64,000 nucleotides of DNA from DASZIT01 sp963770635. GTDB lineage: Bacteria > Actinomycetota > Acidimicrobiia > Acidimicrobiales > RAAP-2. The stretch covers positions 248,001 to 312,000 of the forward strand of contig CAVYQI010000003.1 of the NCBI GenBank assembly GCA_963770635.1, given 5' to 3'. Shown here one piece after another: positions 42,382 through 51,289 of this stretch (position 1 is its first letter; each line of letters opens with the position of its first letter). Position numbers and translations under genes: made by a program. The notes under the pieces were generated by a model. That model searched no databases. It was given only the letters and a program-made list of their open reading frames with translations, and was not told the origin of the DNA.

Positions 42382-44976
42382 CTAAGGCAGAATCTCGATG
42401 AACCCGTCCGTTCCGTTCACGCGGATCTGCTGCCCATCTCGGATCAGCAGGGTGGCTTGCTCCACGCCTACAACGGCTGGCAAGCCGTACTCCCGGGCGA
42501 TCACTGCCCCGTGGGTCATCAGGCCTCCGACCTCCGTCACCAGGCCCGCGATCGCTAGGAACACCGGCGTCCAACTGGGGTCCGTATAGGCGGTGACCAG
42601 GATGTCCCCCGCTCCGAGATCGGCCTCCGCCATGTCCTGAATGACGCGGGCCCGCCCCTCGATCGTCCCGGCGGAAACCGGCAAGCCGACCAGCGCACCG
42701 GTCGGCACGTCGTCACGTCGGTACGCCCCGGCGACGACCTCGCCGTCAGACGTGAACACCCGGGGCGGCGTGAGCGCTTGATACGACCTGAACGTGTCCT
42801 TGCGCTGAGAGACCAGCTGATCATCCGCGTGGTTCGTGTGCACGACGTCGTGGACCTCCTGGAACGTGAGGTAGAAGATGTCTTCCTTCTCACGAAGCAC
42901 CCGGGCCTGCACGAGGCGCCCCGCCTCTTCCAGCAAGGCCTGCCTGTAGACGAGGTAGCGGCTGACCATGCCGTACTTCGGATACTCCCGGTACCCGATG
43001 AAGGTCCGGACCCGATCGATCTTCCGCTTGGTTTCATCGGCCTTGCGCTCCCCGTCCGGCAAGTCGCGCAGGCGCGCCAGCAACTCCTCCTCCTTCTCCC
43101 AGGCCTTCTTCCGGCCTTGCTCGAAGCGTCGTCGGCCGGCGCCCGGCGCGAAGTTCTTGATGTTGCCGAGGATCACGGGCACGAGGGCGGTGGGGCGTTC
43201 GCTCCAACGTGGCCTCGTGATGTCGATCTCACCGACGCAACGCATGCCGTATTTGTCGAGGAAGGCCCGGATGGCATCCCGAGCTTCCCGGCCGCCCGCA
43301 AATGGTGTCCGCTCGTCCAGGAAACCCTCGTCCTTGACATGTTGCAGATAATCCACCGCCTCCGGATGCGGGCGGATGACGTCCGCGACGTCCAAGAGCG
43401 CCAGCCCCATCTCCGCAGTGACGTTGTTGGGGACGGACTGTGTGAGCGTGTCGGCCGCGTTCTTCTCGCCCAGCCATGCCTCCAACTGCTCATTGAGCCA
43501 CCAGGTGGCCTCCATCGCCGACATGAACACCTGGTGGCTCCTCGGATCGAACAGCATCCGCTTCAGCTCCTGGATGTCCGTCAGAATGAAGTCGAGCAGC
43601 GCGGAGCCGGACTTCCCATGGATCTCGCTCTTCAACTTGGCAATGGAAGCCTCACTGCGCTTGATCAGATCGGCGACGACTGCCGGATCGGTCTCGATCG
43701 GGGCTTGCCCGCCGCTTGCCGACGCCACGCCGGGACCCTCGTCGGGGAGCGACGGGATGAAGTCGCCGCGCTCGAGGATGCTCTGCAGCGCGTGCCCGAT
43801 CAGCGGATCGGATTTCCCAAAGACCTCCAAGAGACGGGCGCGGCTCGCCGGGAACGCCAAGTCCGAGGCGACATCGACGAACAGCCTCCCACCGGCCACG
43901 TACATCGGCCGAGGCGTGGTCAGCTGCCAAAAGGAGAGCCCGAGGGGCTTCATAGCGTCGGTCATCATCTGCGCATGACCGACGGACACGTACACATGGT
44001 TCTCTTGGTCGCCGGCCGCAGGGATAGGGAACAGGGTGGTGATCGGCCGGCTTTGGAGGATCTGGAAACCGTCATCGACCAGGCACCATTCGATGTCCTG
44101 GGGGAGGCCAAAGTGGGCTTCGATCCGCCGTCCCAGCCGCGCGAGCTGCACGACCTGCGCATCCGTCAGTGCTGGCTGCTCCTGCCGCTGCGGGTCGATC
44201 GCCTCTTCCTGGGTGCCGCCGGCCGACGAGGCGTGGATAGCAAGCTGCTTGGTGGCGACCGCCCTGGCAACGACCTCCCCGTCCCGCACCTGGTAGGTGT
44301 CCGCGTTCACCCGGCCGGAGACCAGGGACTCGCCGAGGCCGAAGGTGGCCTCCACGGAGGTGACCTTCCGGTTTGACGTGAGGGGGTCGGCCGTGAACAG
44401 GACGCCGGCCGCCTGCGGAAAGACCATCTGCTGCACGACCACCGCCATGTTGACGTTCCGGCGGTTGAAGCCGTTCCGCAGGCGGTAGGTCACGGCCCGC
44501 TCGGTGAAAAGCGATGCCCAACACCTGCTGATGTGCTCGAGGATCGACGCCGACCCCACGACATTCAGGTACGTGTCCAGCTGGCCGGCGAAGGAGGCCA
44601 TAGGCAGGTCCTCCGCCGTCGCGCTGGACCGCACGGCGTACGCCGCTTGCTCGCCGAGTTCGGCGACCGAGCGGGCGATCACCGCCGCCAGATCGTCGGG
44701 GATGGCGATCCCTTCGAGGGTCCCGCGGATCTCCGCGCTAAGCGTGCGGATCGCCTCCTGGTCATCCGGGTCCAGGCGCGACAGGCGATCGAGCCGATCG
44801 TCGATCGTTGGCGCTTCCGCCATGATCCGCCCGAAGGCCTCCGTCGTCACGCAGAAGCCCGCCGGCACGCGGATGCCTTCGATGCGCGAAAGCTCCCCTA
44901 GGTGCGCGCACTTGCCGCCAACGACCGCGACCTGCGTCTGGTCGATCTCCTGGAAATCCAGCACATAGCTGCCCAT
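42382..44976 (-). CDS. rph: Rifamycin-inactivating phosphotransferase Rph
   Basis: 864 aa from ATG 44976, with a GAAGGTGG site upstream; an in-frame ATG at 45000 is less well placed. Domain order matches Rph: ATP-binding domain (residues 1 to about 320; 'VGGKCAHLGELSRIEG', 'YAVRSSATAEDLPMASFAGQ', 'FTADPLTSNR', 'IEWCLVDDGFQILQSRPIT'), the rifamycin-binding domain, and a swivelling His domain with the catalytic His822 in 'TEVGGLMTHGAVIAREYGLP'. The enzyme transfers the beta-phosphate of ATP to the ansa chain of rifamycins, giving resistance. PEP synthase is the alternative family, but length and His-domain sequence favour Rph. Confidence 0.88.
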   Translation of the reverse strand: MGSYVLDFQEIDQTQVAVVGGKCAHLGELSRIEGIRVPAGFCVTTEAFGRIMAEAPTIDDRLDRLSRLDPDDQEAIRTLSAEIRGTLEGIAIPDDLAAVIARSVAELGEQAAYAVRSSATAEDLPMASFAGQLDTYLNVVGSASILEHISRCWASLFTERAVTYRLRNGFNRRNVNMAVVVQQMVFPQAAGVLFTADPLTSNRKVTSVEATFGLGESLVSGRVNADTYQVRDGEVVARAVATKQLAIHASSAGGTQEEAIDPQRQEQPALTDAQVVQLARLGRRIEAHFGLPQDIEWCLVDDGFQILQSRPITTLFPIPAAGDQENHVYVSVGHAQMMTDAMKPLGLSFWQLTTPRPMYVAGGRLFVDVASDLAFPASRARLLEVFGKSDPLIGHALQSILERGDFIPSLPDEGPGVASASGGQAPIETDPAVVADLIKRSEASIAKLKSEIHGKSGSALLDFILTDIQELKRMLFDPRSHQVFMSAMEATWWLNEQLEAWLGEKNAADTLTQSVPNNVTAEMGLALLDVADVIRPHPEAVDYLQHVKDEGFLDERTPFAGGREARDAIRAFLDKYGMRCVGEIDITRPRWSERPTALVPVILGNIKNFAPGAGRRRFEQGRKKAWEKEEELLARLRDLPDGERKADETKRKIDRVRTFIGYREYPKYGMVSRYLVYRQALLEEAGRLVQARVLREKEDIFYLTFQEVHDVVHTNHADDQLVSQRKDTFRSYQALTPPRVFTSDGEVVAGAYRRDDVPTGALVGLPVSAGTIEGRARVIQDMAEADLGAGDILVTAYTDPSWTPVFLAIAGLVTEVGGLMTHGAVIAREYGLPAVVGVEQATLLIRDGQQIRVNGTDGFIEILP

Positions 44977-45080
44977 CCGTCCACCTTCCCCGTGAGCCAT
45001 TTCGAGCCTCTCCCATTCCCACTGTCGGTGGCGCGAACGCCTGTGGTCCGGCTTGTGCCGTGCATTGTCAGCACATCAGG

Positions 45081-45099
45081 GGTCCTTGCAGCAAGCCCC
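45081..45099 (-). promoter_or_regulatory. Rifamycin-associated element (RAE) upstream of rph
   Basis: Minus strand reads GGGGCTTGCTGCAAGGACC. Against the published RAE consensus as I remember it (GGGGCTTGCGGCAAGGCCC) 17 of 19 bases match, including the CTTGC/GCAAG inverted arms. It lies about 105 bases before the rph start in the same orientation. RAEs mark rifamycin-inducible resistance genes in actinomycetes. Confidence 0.7.
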
Positions 45100-45235
45100 C
45101 CACCCTCGTGTATTCTGGGAACGGCGGGAAGGATGAACCGGAACCCATCGCACTGCTGACGGGCTGCCTCGAGTTCTCCGTTCCTTCGAGAACGACGCAA
45201 CAACGACTACCGGGCCAGTTCGGCCCGAGATTTTT

Positions 45236-45376
45236 CAGCCGTGTCAGTTTGTCGAGGTCAGCCATCGCATAGATCCGGGTCATCCGTCCGTCCTCCACCG
45301 TGCTGATCACGACCATTTACCTGTCACTCTTAACTCGAAACCGCGGCGCGCCGTTGAGCGGTACCGTCGACACCAC
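45236..45376 (-). pseudogene. Relic of a SnoaL/NTF2 domain (sigma ECF41-like C-terminus)
   Basis: In one minus-strand frame: VVSTVPLNGAPRFRVKSDR, a TAA stop, then 'MVVISTVEDGRMTRIYAMADLDKLTRL'. The second block is the typical terminus of the SnoaL-like domain fused to ECF41 sigma factors; compare 'VADGMIVEIDAVADPKRV' in the intact gene at 23.6 kb. No sigma region remains upstream. Dead gene fragment. Confidence 0.5.
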
Positions 45377-45435
45377 TCAGTTCGGGCGCGAGAACATCCT
45401 CGCCACTACTTCGGCCCGGTAAAGACGAGGCGGTT

Positions 45436-45558
45436 CTAACCAGTTCGATTGGGCACGACCGACGCCCTGTCAGGTGCCCTAGGGGTCTCGCTACCGACAT
45501 CAAGCCGACGAGCGATGGCCGATCCGATGCCTCCGGTGCCGATAATCGCCGTGGTCAT
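45436..45558 (-). pseudogene. N-terminal relic of an F420/NADP-oxidoreductase-like gene
   Basis: ATG 45558 opens MTTAIIGTGGIGSAIARRL, a perfect Rossmann start of the F420-dependent NADP reductase/ProC-like family, but the frame loses similarity after about 20 residues and stops at codon 41; intact members are about 200 aa. It lies directly upstream of the SnoaL relic on the same strand, as if an old oxidoreductase-sigma locus had been deleted internally. Confidence 0.55.
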
Positions 45559-45586
45559 GATGGAGACCTCCGCCCTGTCAGCATGC

Positions 45587-46499
45587 TCACTCCGACTTGC
45601 TCGATGGCCATCGATCGGGGAACCAATCTCCCCCCGGGTCCGTCGTTTGTCCCACTTCGATCAGATGATTATCAGGATCGCGGATATAACAACGGATCTC
45701 GTACTGGTGCTGCTTCGGCGGCGTCAGGAACTCCGCGCCGCGGGCACTCCATTCGGTGTACACGGCGTGCATATCCGTCACTCGTATATTGAGGAAACTG
45801 CTGACCCGGTTGGGATCGGCGGGCGTCTCAAGGGTCACCTCCGGCTTGTCGTCGGTCGGCCCCCCGCCGACGTTCATGATGATCCAACTGTTCGACAGTC
45901 GGACATACGTGAGCCCTCCGGGTCCGGAGAACGCATCGCTGCCCCCGAGCACATAGGTGTAGAAGCGGCGAGAGCGCTCGACATCGTCCGACACGATGAA
46001 GTGAGCGAGCACGATTCCCCCTGGGGGCGTTGGGAGCTCGTCCGCGGGCCTACTCGATGGCCAGTGATCGGGCACCCAGTCCCCCTGCGGGTCGGTGGTC
46101 TGCCCCACTTCGATCAGGTGACCATCGGGGTCACGGATGTAACAACGGATCTCGTACTGGTGCTGCTTCGGAGGCGTCAGGAACTGAGCACCCCACCGCG
46201 CTCCATTCGGAGTACACCGCCTCCATGTCCTTGACCCGGATGTTGACGAAGCTGCTCACTCTATTTGGGTCGCCGGGCGTCTCCAGGGTGACCTCCGGCT
46301 TGTCGTCTGTCGGGCCTCCGCCGGCATTGATGACGATCCAACTATTGGACAGTGCGACGTTGGTCGGACCTCCGGGGCTGGAGAAGGCGACCCGGCCCCC
46401 AAGGACTTCGGTGTAGAAGCGCCGAGAGCGCTCAACGTCGTCCGACACGATGAAGTGCGTGAGCAGGATTTCCTCTTGGGGAGGTGGGACCTCGGCCAT
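45587..46499 (-). CDS. Tandem double VOC protein (interrupted by +1 frameshift)
   Basis: The first module starts at 46499: 'LLTHFIVSDDVERSRRFYTEVLGG', 'NSWIVINAGGGPTDDKPEVTL', 'SSFVNIRVKDMEAVYSEWSAVG'. One G too many in GGGG (46191-46194, C on the plus strand) breaks the frame; without it the chain continues 'AQFLTPPKQHQYEIRCYIRDP' and runs in frame into a second, highly similar module ('LAHFIVSDDVERSRRFYTYVLGG' to 'EIRCYIRDPDNHLIEVGQTTDPGG'). Restored length 303 aa. The two modules are so alike at DNA level that the duplication looks recent. Confidence 0.75.
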
Positions 46500-47240
46500 C
46501 TGCTACCTCCGATCGTCTTCCACAGTCGTAGCCATGCCATCCGCGCCCGCATGGCATACTCACCGAACCTAGCCCGAACGACTTGTACGGGATGTCAAAC
46601 GGGCGCTTCGATGTCGTCGTATCAGATGCGTCATTGCCGGTGGGCCGCGTCTCGAAAATCGGCCAGCCGATCCCGGTCCTCCACGCCGACTCGTCGTCAG
46701 TGTCATGGGTCCGACCAAGTAGACGGCAGCCGCCTGCATTCGTCGCCATCGACTTGCGGGTCGTCACCGTCGCATTGCGAACGGCTAGATCCGCTTGATC
46801 ATCAGACGTCCGCGAGCAGAAGCATTCGGATCGTCCATGATCTCGGCGATAGCGCCGGCCCATGTCGAGAGGTCGAGCGTGAGCCTCGAGAAATCCGGAT
46901 CTTCGACCTCCGGCCGAACGCGCAAACGCTGGTCCGGCGCCAGTGCCCGATGCACGAGGCGCGCCGACCAGCGATTCGATGGTGGCGGGGGTTCCGTTGG
47001 TTCGCCGGCCGCCCGCACCTCAGCAAGCGCGAAGGTGCTGGTAGTAGCGGCGTGCGTACGCGGTCGCCCCAAGCGCTGCACTACTCAAATATCGGCGCTC
47101 CGACGTCAGAGTCCCCATACGCGGCTCAAGTCGGGCCGGGGCCGACCTTCGGGTTCATGACCCGAAGACGACGCGTTGACCCTCGGCTGTGAGCTGGCTC
47201 ACCGCCCTCTCGCTACGTGCCCGGTATTACGCGAATGTCT
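46500..47240. other. Gene-free stretch holding one repeat of the tRNA-fMet pair
   Basis: 741 bases. Open frames on both strands are short and of shadow type; the minus frame 46785-47081 is Arg/Pro-rich without family features. The stretch contains the left copy of the 80-bp direct repeat (46912-46991). Confidence 0.5.
46912..46991 (+). repeat. Left 80-bp direct repeat with tRNA 3'-end fragment (candidate att site)
   Basis: Matches 50975-51054 in 72 of 80 positions, same orientation; weaker similarity extends about 20 bases further left. Its last 12 bases (TGGTGGCGGGGG, 46980-46991) equal the 3' end of tRNA-fMet, after which the sequences diverge. Confidence 0.65.
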
Positions 47241-48161
47241 TTAGGTGATGAAGCGGTGGATGGCCTCGTTGGCGTGGTCCTGAAACGACGGGTTGGCCAG
47301 GTCGGGGAGGAAGTCTGCTTGGTTGACCATGGGACCTTTAAGCGTGTTGGCCGCGCTGGCGTAGAACACGCCGCTCGACAGGGTCGGGTCGGTGACGCCG
47401 TCGACCAGTCGCTTCGCGCCCACGTCAAGTTTGTGGGAGAGACCCAGGGTGGGCATGACGTATTTGGCCGCTATACGCATCGGCAATGGGAGGTCACTGG
47501 CTGCTTGGGTGCCGGTGGTGTTGCCGGGGCTCACGGTGATGAAGCGGCGGTCGGGGTGTTGGCGGGCCAGGTAGGCCATCCATAGGGCGCCAATGTACTT
47601 GGCCTGCCCGAAAGCTAGGTTGAAGTCAGCTTTTCTGCCGGCGAAGTAGCTGCCGTCGATGACAGTGGCGAGCTCGTCGGCGGAGTGTGAGACGAACGAT
47701 GGCCCCTTCATCCGCAACTTCGGGACCCCCCTGACTGCTTCACTTCCGGCGAAGACCGCAACCTCGCCAAGCCGATCCTCGGCCAGGAGCCCTTCGAGGA
47801 GGACGACGTGGCCAAGGACGTTCGTCGCGAACACGGTGGTGACCCCGTCAGCGGTCAAGTCCATCGACTGCGGGCCAATGACACCAGCGTTCATGACCAG
47901 CGCGTCGACGGATCCGTTGATGGCCGCAAGGCCGGCGCGGACCGAACCCAGATCGGCGACGTCCATGAGAACGATGTCGAAGATGCGCCGGCCGGTCGCG
48001 GCTTCGAGCTCGGCCTTTGCCGTTGTCGCCCGATCTCGGTTCCGGCACGCCAGGTAGATCCGCGCCATCTCGGGACGTAATGCCAGTTGCCGGGCCACCT
48101 CCTTGCCGATCCCGGCGTTGGCGCCCGTGATGAGTACCGTCTTTCCTGGGAGTGTGCTCAT
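47241..48161 (-). CDS. SDR-family protein with Phe at the catalytic Tyr position
   Basis: 306 aa. Cofactor loop 'VLITGANAGIGKEVARQL', 'YLACRNRDRA' (NADP-type Arg), 'DALVMNAGVIG', 'TNVLGHVVLLEGL', Ser in 'VAVFAGSEAVRG'. The catalytic box reads 'LAFGQAKYIGALW': Lys is kept, but the residue four before it is Phe where Tyr is expected. The C-terminus resembles retinol-dehydrogenase-like SDRs. Either a different residue serves, or the protein is not a classical reductase. First gene inside the tRNA-flanked segment. Confidence 0.85.
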   Translation of the reverse strand: MSTLPGKTVLITGANAGIGKEVARQLALRPEMARIYLACRNRDRATTAKAELEAATGRRIFDIVLMDVADLGSVRAGLAAINGSVDALVMNAGVIGPQSMDLTADGVTTVFATNVLGHVVLLEGLLAEDRLGEVAVFAGSEAVRGVPKLRMKGPSFVSHSADELATVIDGSYFAGRKADFNLAFGQAKYIGALWMAYLARQHPDRRFITVSPGNTTGTQAASDLPLPMRIAAKYVMPTLGLSHKLDVGAKRLVDGVTDPTLSSGVFYASAANTLKGPMVNQADFLPDLANPSFQDHANEAIHRFIT

Positions 48162-48304
48162 TGGTATTTCCTCTCATTTTCTGTGGGCCTAGTCAGGCAG
48201 GACAGCTCTTGCCGGGTTGCGTCCACCGGTTCTCCCGGGTTGCTATAGACCCGTAGCGGGTCGACGAGCACGTGGGCACCGGGTGGGATCTGGAGCCACC
48301 TCGA

Positions 48305-48598
48305 TCAGCTAGGGAGGCCGTCGAGCAAGCTGAAACGGGCATCCATCGCGACACTTCGGACATCGATCAGCTGCTGATATTCAGGCGAGTTGTACCACTT
48401 GACGGCCGTCTCATGGTCGGGAAACCGCATGAGTGCCCCTGAAGTGAGCGAGCCATCGCCGTGCAGGATCTCCCAGTTACTGTTGGCGAGAACCTCGCCT
48501 CCGTGCTCTTTGGCCGTCTGCCCAGCGTTGGGGCTGTATTTCTCACGATAAACATCCGGGTCCTTGACCGTGAATTCGACAATTACGTATGCGCTCAT
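48305..48598 (-). CDS. DUF1330 family protein
   Basis: 97 aa, full family length. Ferredoxin-like alpha-beta barrel features: 'AYVIVEFTVKDPDVYREKY', 'GGEVLANSNWEILHGDG', 'LMRFPDHETAVKWYNSPEYQQLIDVR'. The function of DUF1330 is unknown. It lies between two SDR genes on the same strand. Confidence 0.9.
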   Translation of the reverse strand: MSAYVIVEFTVKDPDVYREKYSPNAGQTAKEHGGEVLANSNWEILHGDGSLTSGALMRFPDHETAVKWYNSPEYQQLIDVRSVAMDARFSLLDGLPS

Positions 48599-48671
48599 GT
48601 GGATACTCCTCAGTTGTTAGTTGTGATCTGTGTTCTAGGTCTTCACTCTTAAACGTCACCGCCGACAGGCG

Positions 48672-49422
48672 TTACGTCGCTACTCGGCCTCCGTCGACCG
48701 CAAGAGTGACGCCGTGGACGAAGCTGGCATCATCACTGGCGAGGAAGACGATCGCCGCAGCCAGTTCCTCGGGCTGAGCTACGCGACCTGCTGGTGCTAG
48801 TGCTGCGAGCTGATTCACCATCTCCTCGGGGACTGCTTCCATCATCCGGGTGCGCGTCGGGCCGGGGGCAACGGCGTTGACCCGAACACCACGCGGGCCG
48901 TATTCGGCGGCCCAGGCCTTCGTCAACAGTTCGAGAGCCGCTCGGCTGGCGCCGTACAGAGCCATGCCGGCCTGTCCAAAGCTCGCGACCATCGTGGAGA
49001 CGTTGACGATCGAACCCCATCCGCGTTCGGCCATGGCTGGCGCCAGTGACGCGACGAGGAAGAACGGAACCTTGACGTTCAGTGCAAAGGTCTCGTCGAA
49101 CTCTGCTTCGGTGGCTGCGTTGCTTGGTCCGAGCAAGGCGACGCCAGCGTTGTTGATGAGGATGTCGACGTGACCGTCGCCTGCCTCAGTGGCCCACTCG
49201 ACCAGGTCCTGGGCCGATTCGAGGTCGCTCAACGTGGTGAGCCGGAACGTCGCGCTGCCGCCGCTGCCTTCGATCTCGGCGACCACGTCTTTGGCTCGTT
49301 GTTCGTTGCGTCCCGACTACCAGTACGTGAGCGCCGCGGGCGGCCAAGGCGATGGCCGTCGCCTTGCCGATCCCGCTCGTCGAGCCCGTTACCAGAGCTG
49401 TCTTGCCCTTTAGGTCAGTCAT
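48672..49422 (-). CDS. Short-chain dehydrogenase/reductase (interrupted by +1 frameshift)
   Basis: Start MTDLKGKTALVTGSTSGIGK at 49422, then 'AARGAHVLVVG', where the frame breaks in a GGG run (CCC at 49312-49314). Without one base it continues 'RNEQRAKDVVAEIEGSGGSA', 'DILINNAGVALLG', Ser in 'IVNVSTMVASFG', catalytic 'YGASR-AALELLTKA' and 'FVHGVTLAVDGG'; 249 aa. At the YxxxK position it reads YGASR, Arg for Lys. Divergent from a TetR gene with paired operator-like repeats between. Confidence 0.87.
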
Positions 49423-49450
49423 GCGATGTGTCTGTCCTCTCGCTCCAAAA

Positions 49451-49499
49451 TGGGTTGTGCAACTCACTCTGACAGTTCGGAACTGGGTTGTCAAACTCA
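49451..49499. promoter_or_regulatory. Paired TetR operator-like repeats
   Basis: TGGGTTGTGCAACTCA at 49451-49466 and TGGGTTGTCAAACTCA at 49484-49499, 33 bases apart. The first holds a perfect GTTG-TG-CAAC palindrome. Positioned between the divergent SDR and TetR genes. Confidence 0.6.
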
Positions 49500-49520
49500 G
49501 AATCCTGCTAACATTGGTGC

Positions 49521-50127
49521 ATGGTCAACGAGACGAGTGACCGGCCGAGGCTCACCCCCAAGGGAGCACGCACCCGGGCACGAATAGTGGAGGAGGCCGC
49601 CGCCCTGATCCATGAGCGCGGGGTGGCGGGCACCACCTTGGAAGACGTCAAGGTGGCGGCGGAAGTCAGCGGCTCTCAGATGTACCACTACTTCCCCGAC
49701 AAGAACGAACTCGTGCAGGCGGTCATCGACTACCAAGCCGAGAGCCATCGTCAATCGCCAGCGGCACGCGCTCAGCAGCGCGAACGGAGTCGAAGCCTGG
49801 CGGAACATGGTGATCACCGCAGCGAAGCGCACCAAAGCAAAGGGGGGCTGCCAACTTGGCTCGCTCGTTGGTCAACTCGCCGAGAGTGACCCCGAGGCCC
49901 GAGCGCTCATCGCGGCAGGGTTCGATCAGTGGGCAGCCGCCATCGGCGATGGACTCAGATCCCTTCATGCCGACGGGAAACTCCCGTCCGACATCGACCC
50001 GGACGACCTCGCCACTACTCTGCTCGCCACGCTCCAAGGAGGACTTCTACTCGCCCAGGTGCAACGGAGTACCCGCCCGTTCGAAACTGCGGTCAATACC
50101 CTCCTCGCCCTTGCCATCGGCAGATGA
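49521..50127 (+). CDS. TetR/AcrR family regulator (interrupted by +1 frameshift)
   Basis: ATG 49521 opens MVNETSDRPRLTPKGARTRA with an HTH 'GTTLEDVKVAAEVSGSQMYHYFPDKNELVQAVIDYQAE'-type order (blocks TLEDVKVAAEVS, QMYHYFPDKNEL). After 'IDYQAE' the frame slips near 49740-49745; the next frame gives 'IVNRQRHALSSANGVEAWRNM' and 'GCQLGSLVGQLAESDPEARALI' to the end. One base less restores 201 aa, normal for TetR. It likely controls the divergent SDR via the paired repeats. Confidence 0.85.
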
Positions 50128-50256
50128 GCCCAAGCCGGGTTCGTTCACAGCCATCGCCGAGGTCGGCTCACGGCTCTTGGATGATGCACGTGCATCCACA
50201 CGATGCGCTTGCGGACCCGCTGCCGTTCGTGATGCGGGACACCTCGTCGCGTCCCA

Positions 50257-50868
50257 GTGGGTTGCTCAGGTCTGGCTTTCCGTGAGCTCATTCAGCCGAC
50301 CCTGACTGCTCGTGCCTCTTGGACGTGGACCGGCCTCGTCAAGATGAACGGAATTTCGATGACAGCTCCTCGCGTGGGGGAGACGTTCCACCTCGACCTC
50401 GACGGGACGGCAATCGCCGGCCGCTACATCGAAGTAGATCCCCCGCACCGCATGCTGCTTAGATGGGACCGTCAAGGAACCGACACAGCGACGCCGACAC
50501 CTACATTCATTGAGATCACGCTCACCCCGACGGGTGACGGCACAAATGTGAGGGTGCAATTCTCCGGCCTAAGTGCGGAGGATGCCGCTTTCTATCCGCA
50601 ACTCTGGGCGCGTCACCTTGACCGGATCGCAGCTGCCTTGGCTGGCGCCGAACCCGCGCACTGGCAACTGAGTCAGGGACCTCGTCTCCGACGCCAATAT
50701 TCGGCTACGCCAGGTCAACTCCATGCAACCGGCCGGCCACGGAGTAGAGCTGAGCAGTGCAGCTGCAGAGGGCTGCACAGGGCATGTCCCATACAGTGCG
50801 CCAGCTCTGCAGTCCTCTGTCGCGAAACCGCAGCGCAATGGCCGGACGTGTCGCGCCACGCTGCATAG
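50257..50868 (+). pseudogene. 5'-truncated SRPBCC/AHSA1-domain gene
   Basis: The readable part has the C-terminal two thirds of an AHSA1-type helix-grip protein: 'GETFHLDLDGTAIAGRYIEVDPPHRMLLRWD', 'FIEITLTPTGDGTNVRVQFSGL', 'FYPQLWARHLDRIAAAL'. The expected N-terminal helix-strand region (about 40 residues) is absent from all three frames upstream, and the frame runs on past the usual end into low-complexity sequence. Probably a remnant eroded near the end of the tRNA-flanked segment. Confidence 0.55.
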
Positions 50869-50908
50869 GCAGCAGGCGCCGCGGCTGAGTAGGTCCCGAG
50901 AAAAAGCC

Positions 50909-50962
50909 CCGATAAATCCCATTGTCAAGCATGAACCGGAATTTCACACCGATAAATCCCAT
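50909..50962 (+). repeat. Short direct repeat beside candidate att site
   Basis: CCGATAAATCCCAT occurs at 50909-50922 and 50949-50962, period 40. It lies immediately left of the right 80-bp repeat, where integrase arm-type sites would be expected in an attachment region. Confidence 0.45.
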
Positions 50963-50974
50963 CTTCGGCATCTC

Positions 50975-51042
50975 GGCCAAACGCGAAAACGCTGGTCAGG
51001 CGCCTGTGCCCTATGCACGAGACGCACCGACCAGCGGTTCGA

Positions 51043-51054
<12 letters not shown>
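50975..51054 (+). repeat. Right 80-bp direct repeat overlapping the tRNA-fMet 3' end
   Basis: 72 of 80 bases match the copy at 46912-46991. The last 12 bases lie inside the tRNA gene (51043-51054). The pair encloses about 4 kb with two SDR genes, DUF1330, TetR and an SRPBCC relic. Confidence 0.65.
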
Positions 51055-51119
<65 letters not shown>

Positions 51120-51289
51120 TCGCGAAGGGACAAGATACCACCTGCGAGACGGCCTTCGACCAGGGCGACCGGAGAAACCGGCGCTGGACAGGGAATTCTC
51201 CTCGTCCCCGCCGCCGCTGAGCATCGGTCGCATCAAGCCCGGGGCGGCCGAATACCGAGGGTGGTCGAGGACGTCGTGGAGCGAGTGGA

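Noticed and set aside
46785..47081. 98-codon minus-strand frame
   Set aside because: It runs across the 80-bp repeat, whose second copy lies in non-coding DNA next to a tRNA, so coding is unlikely.
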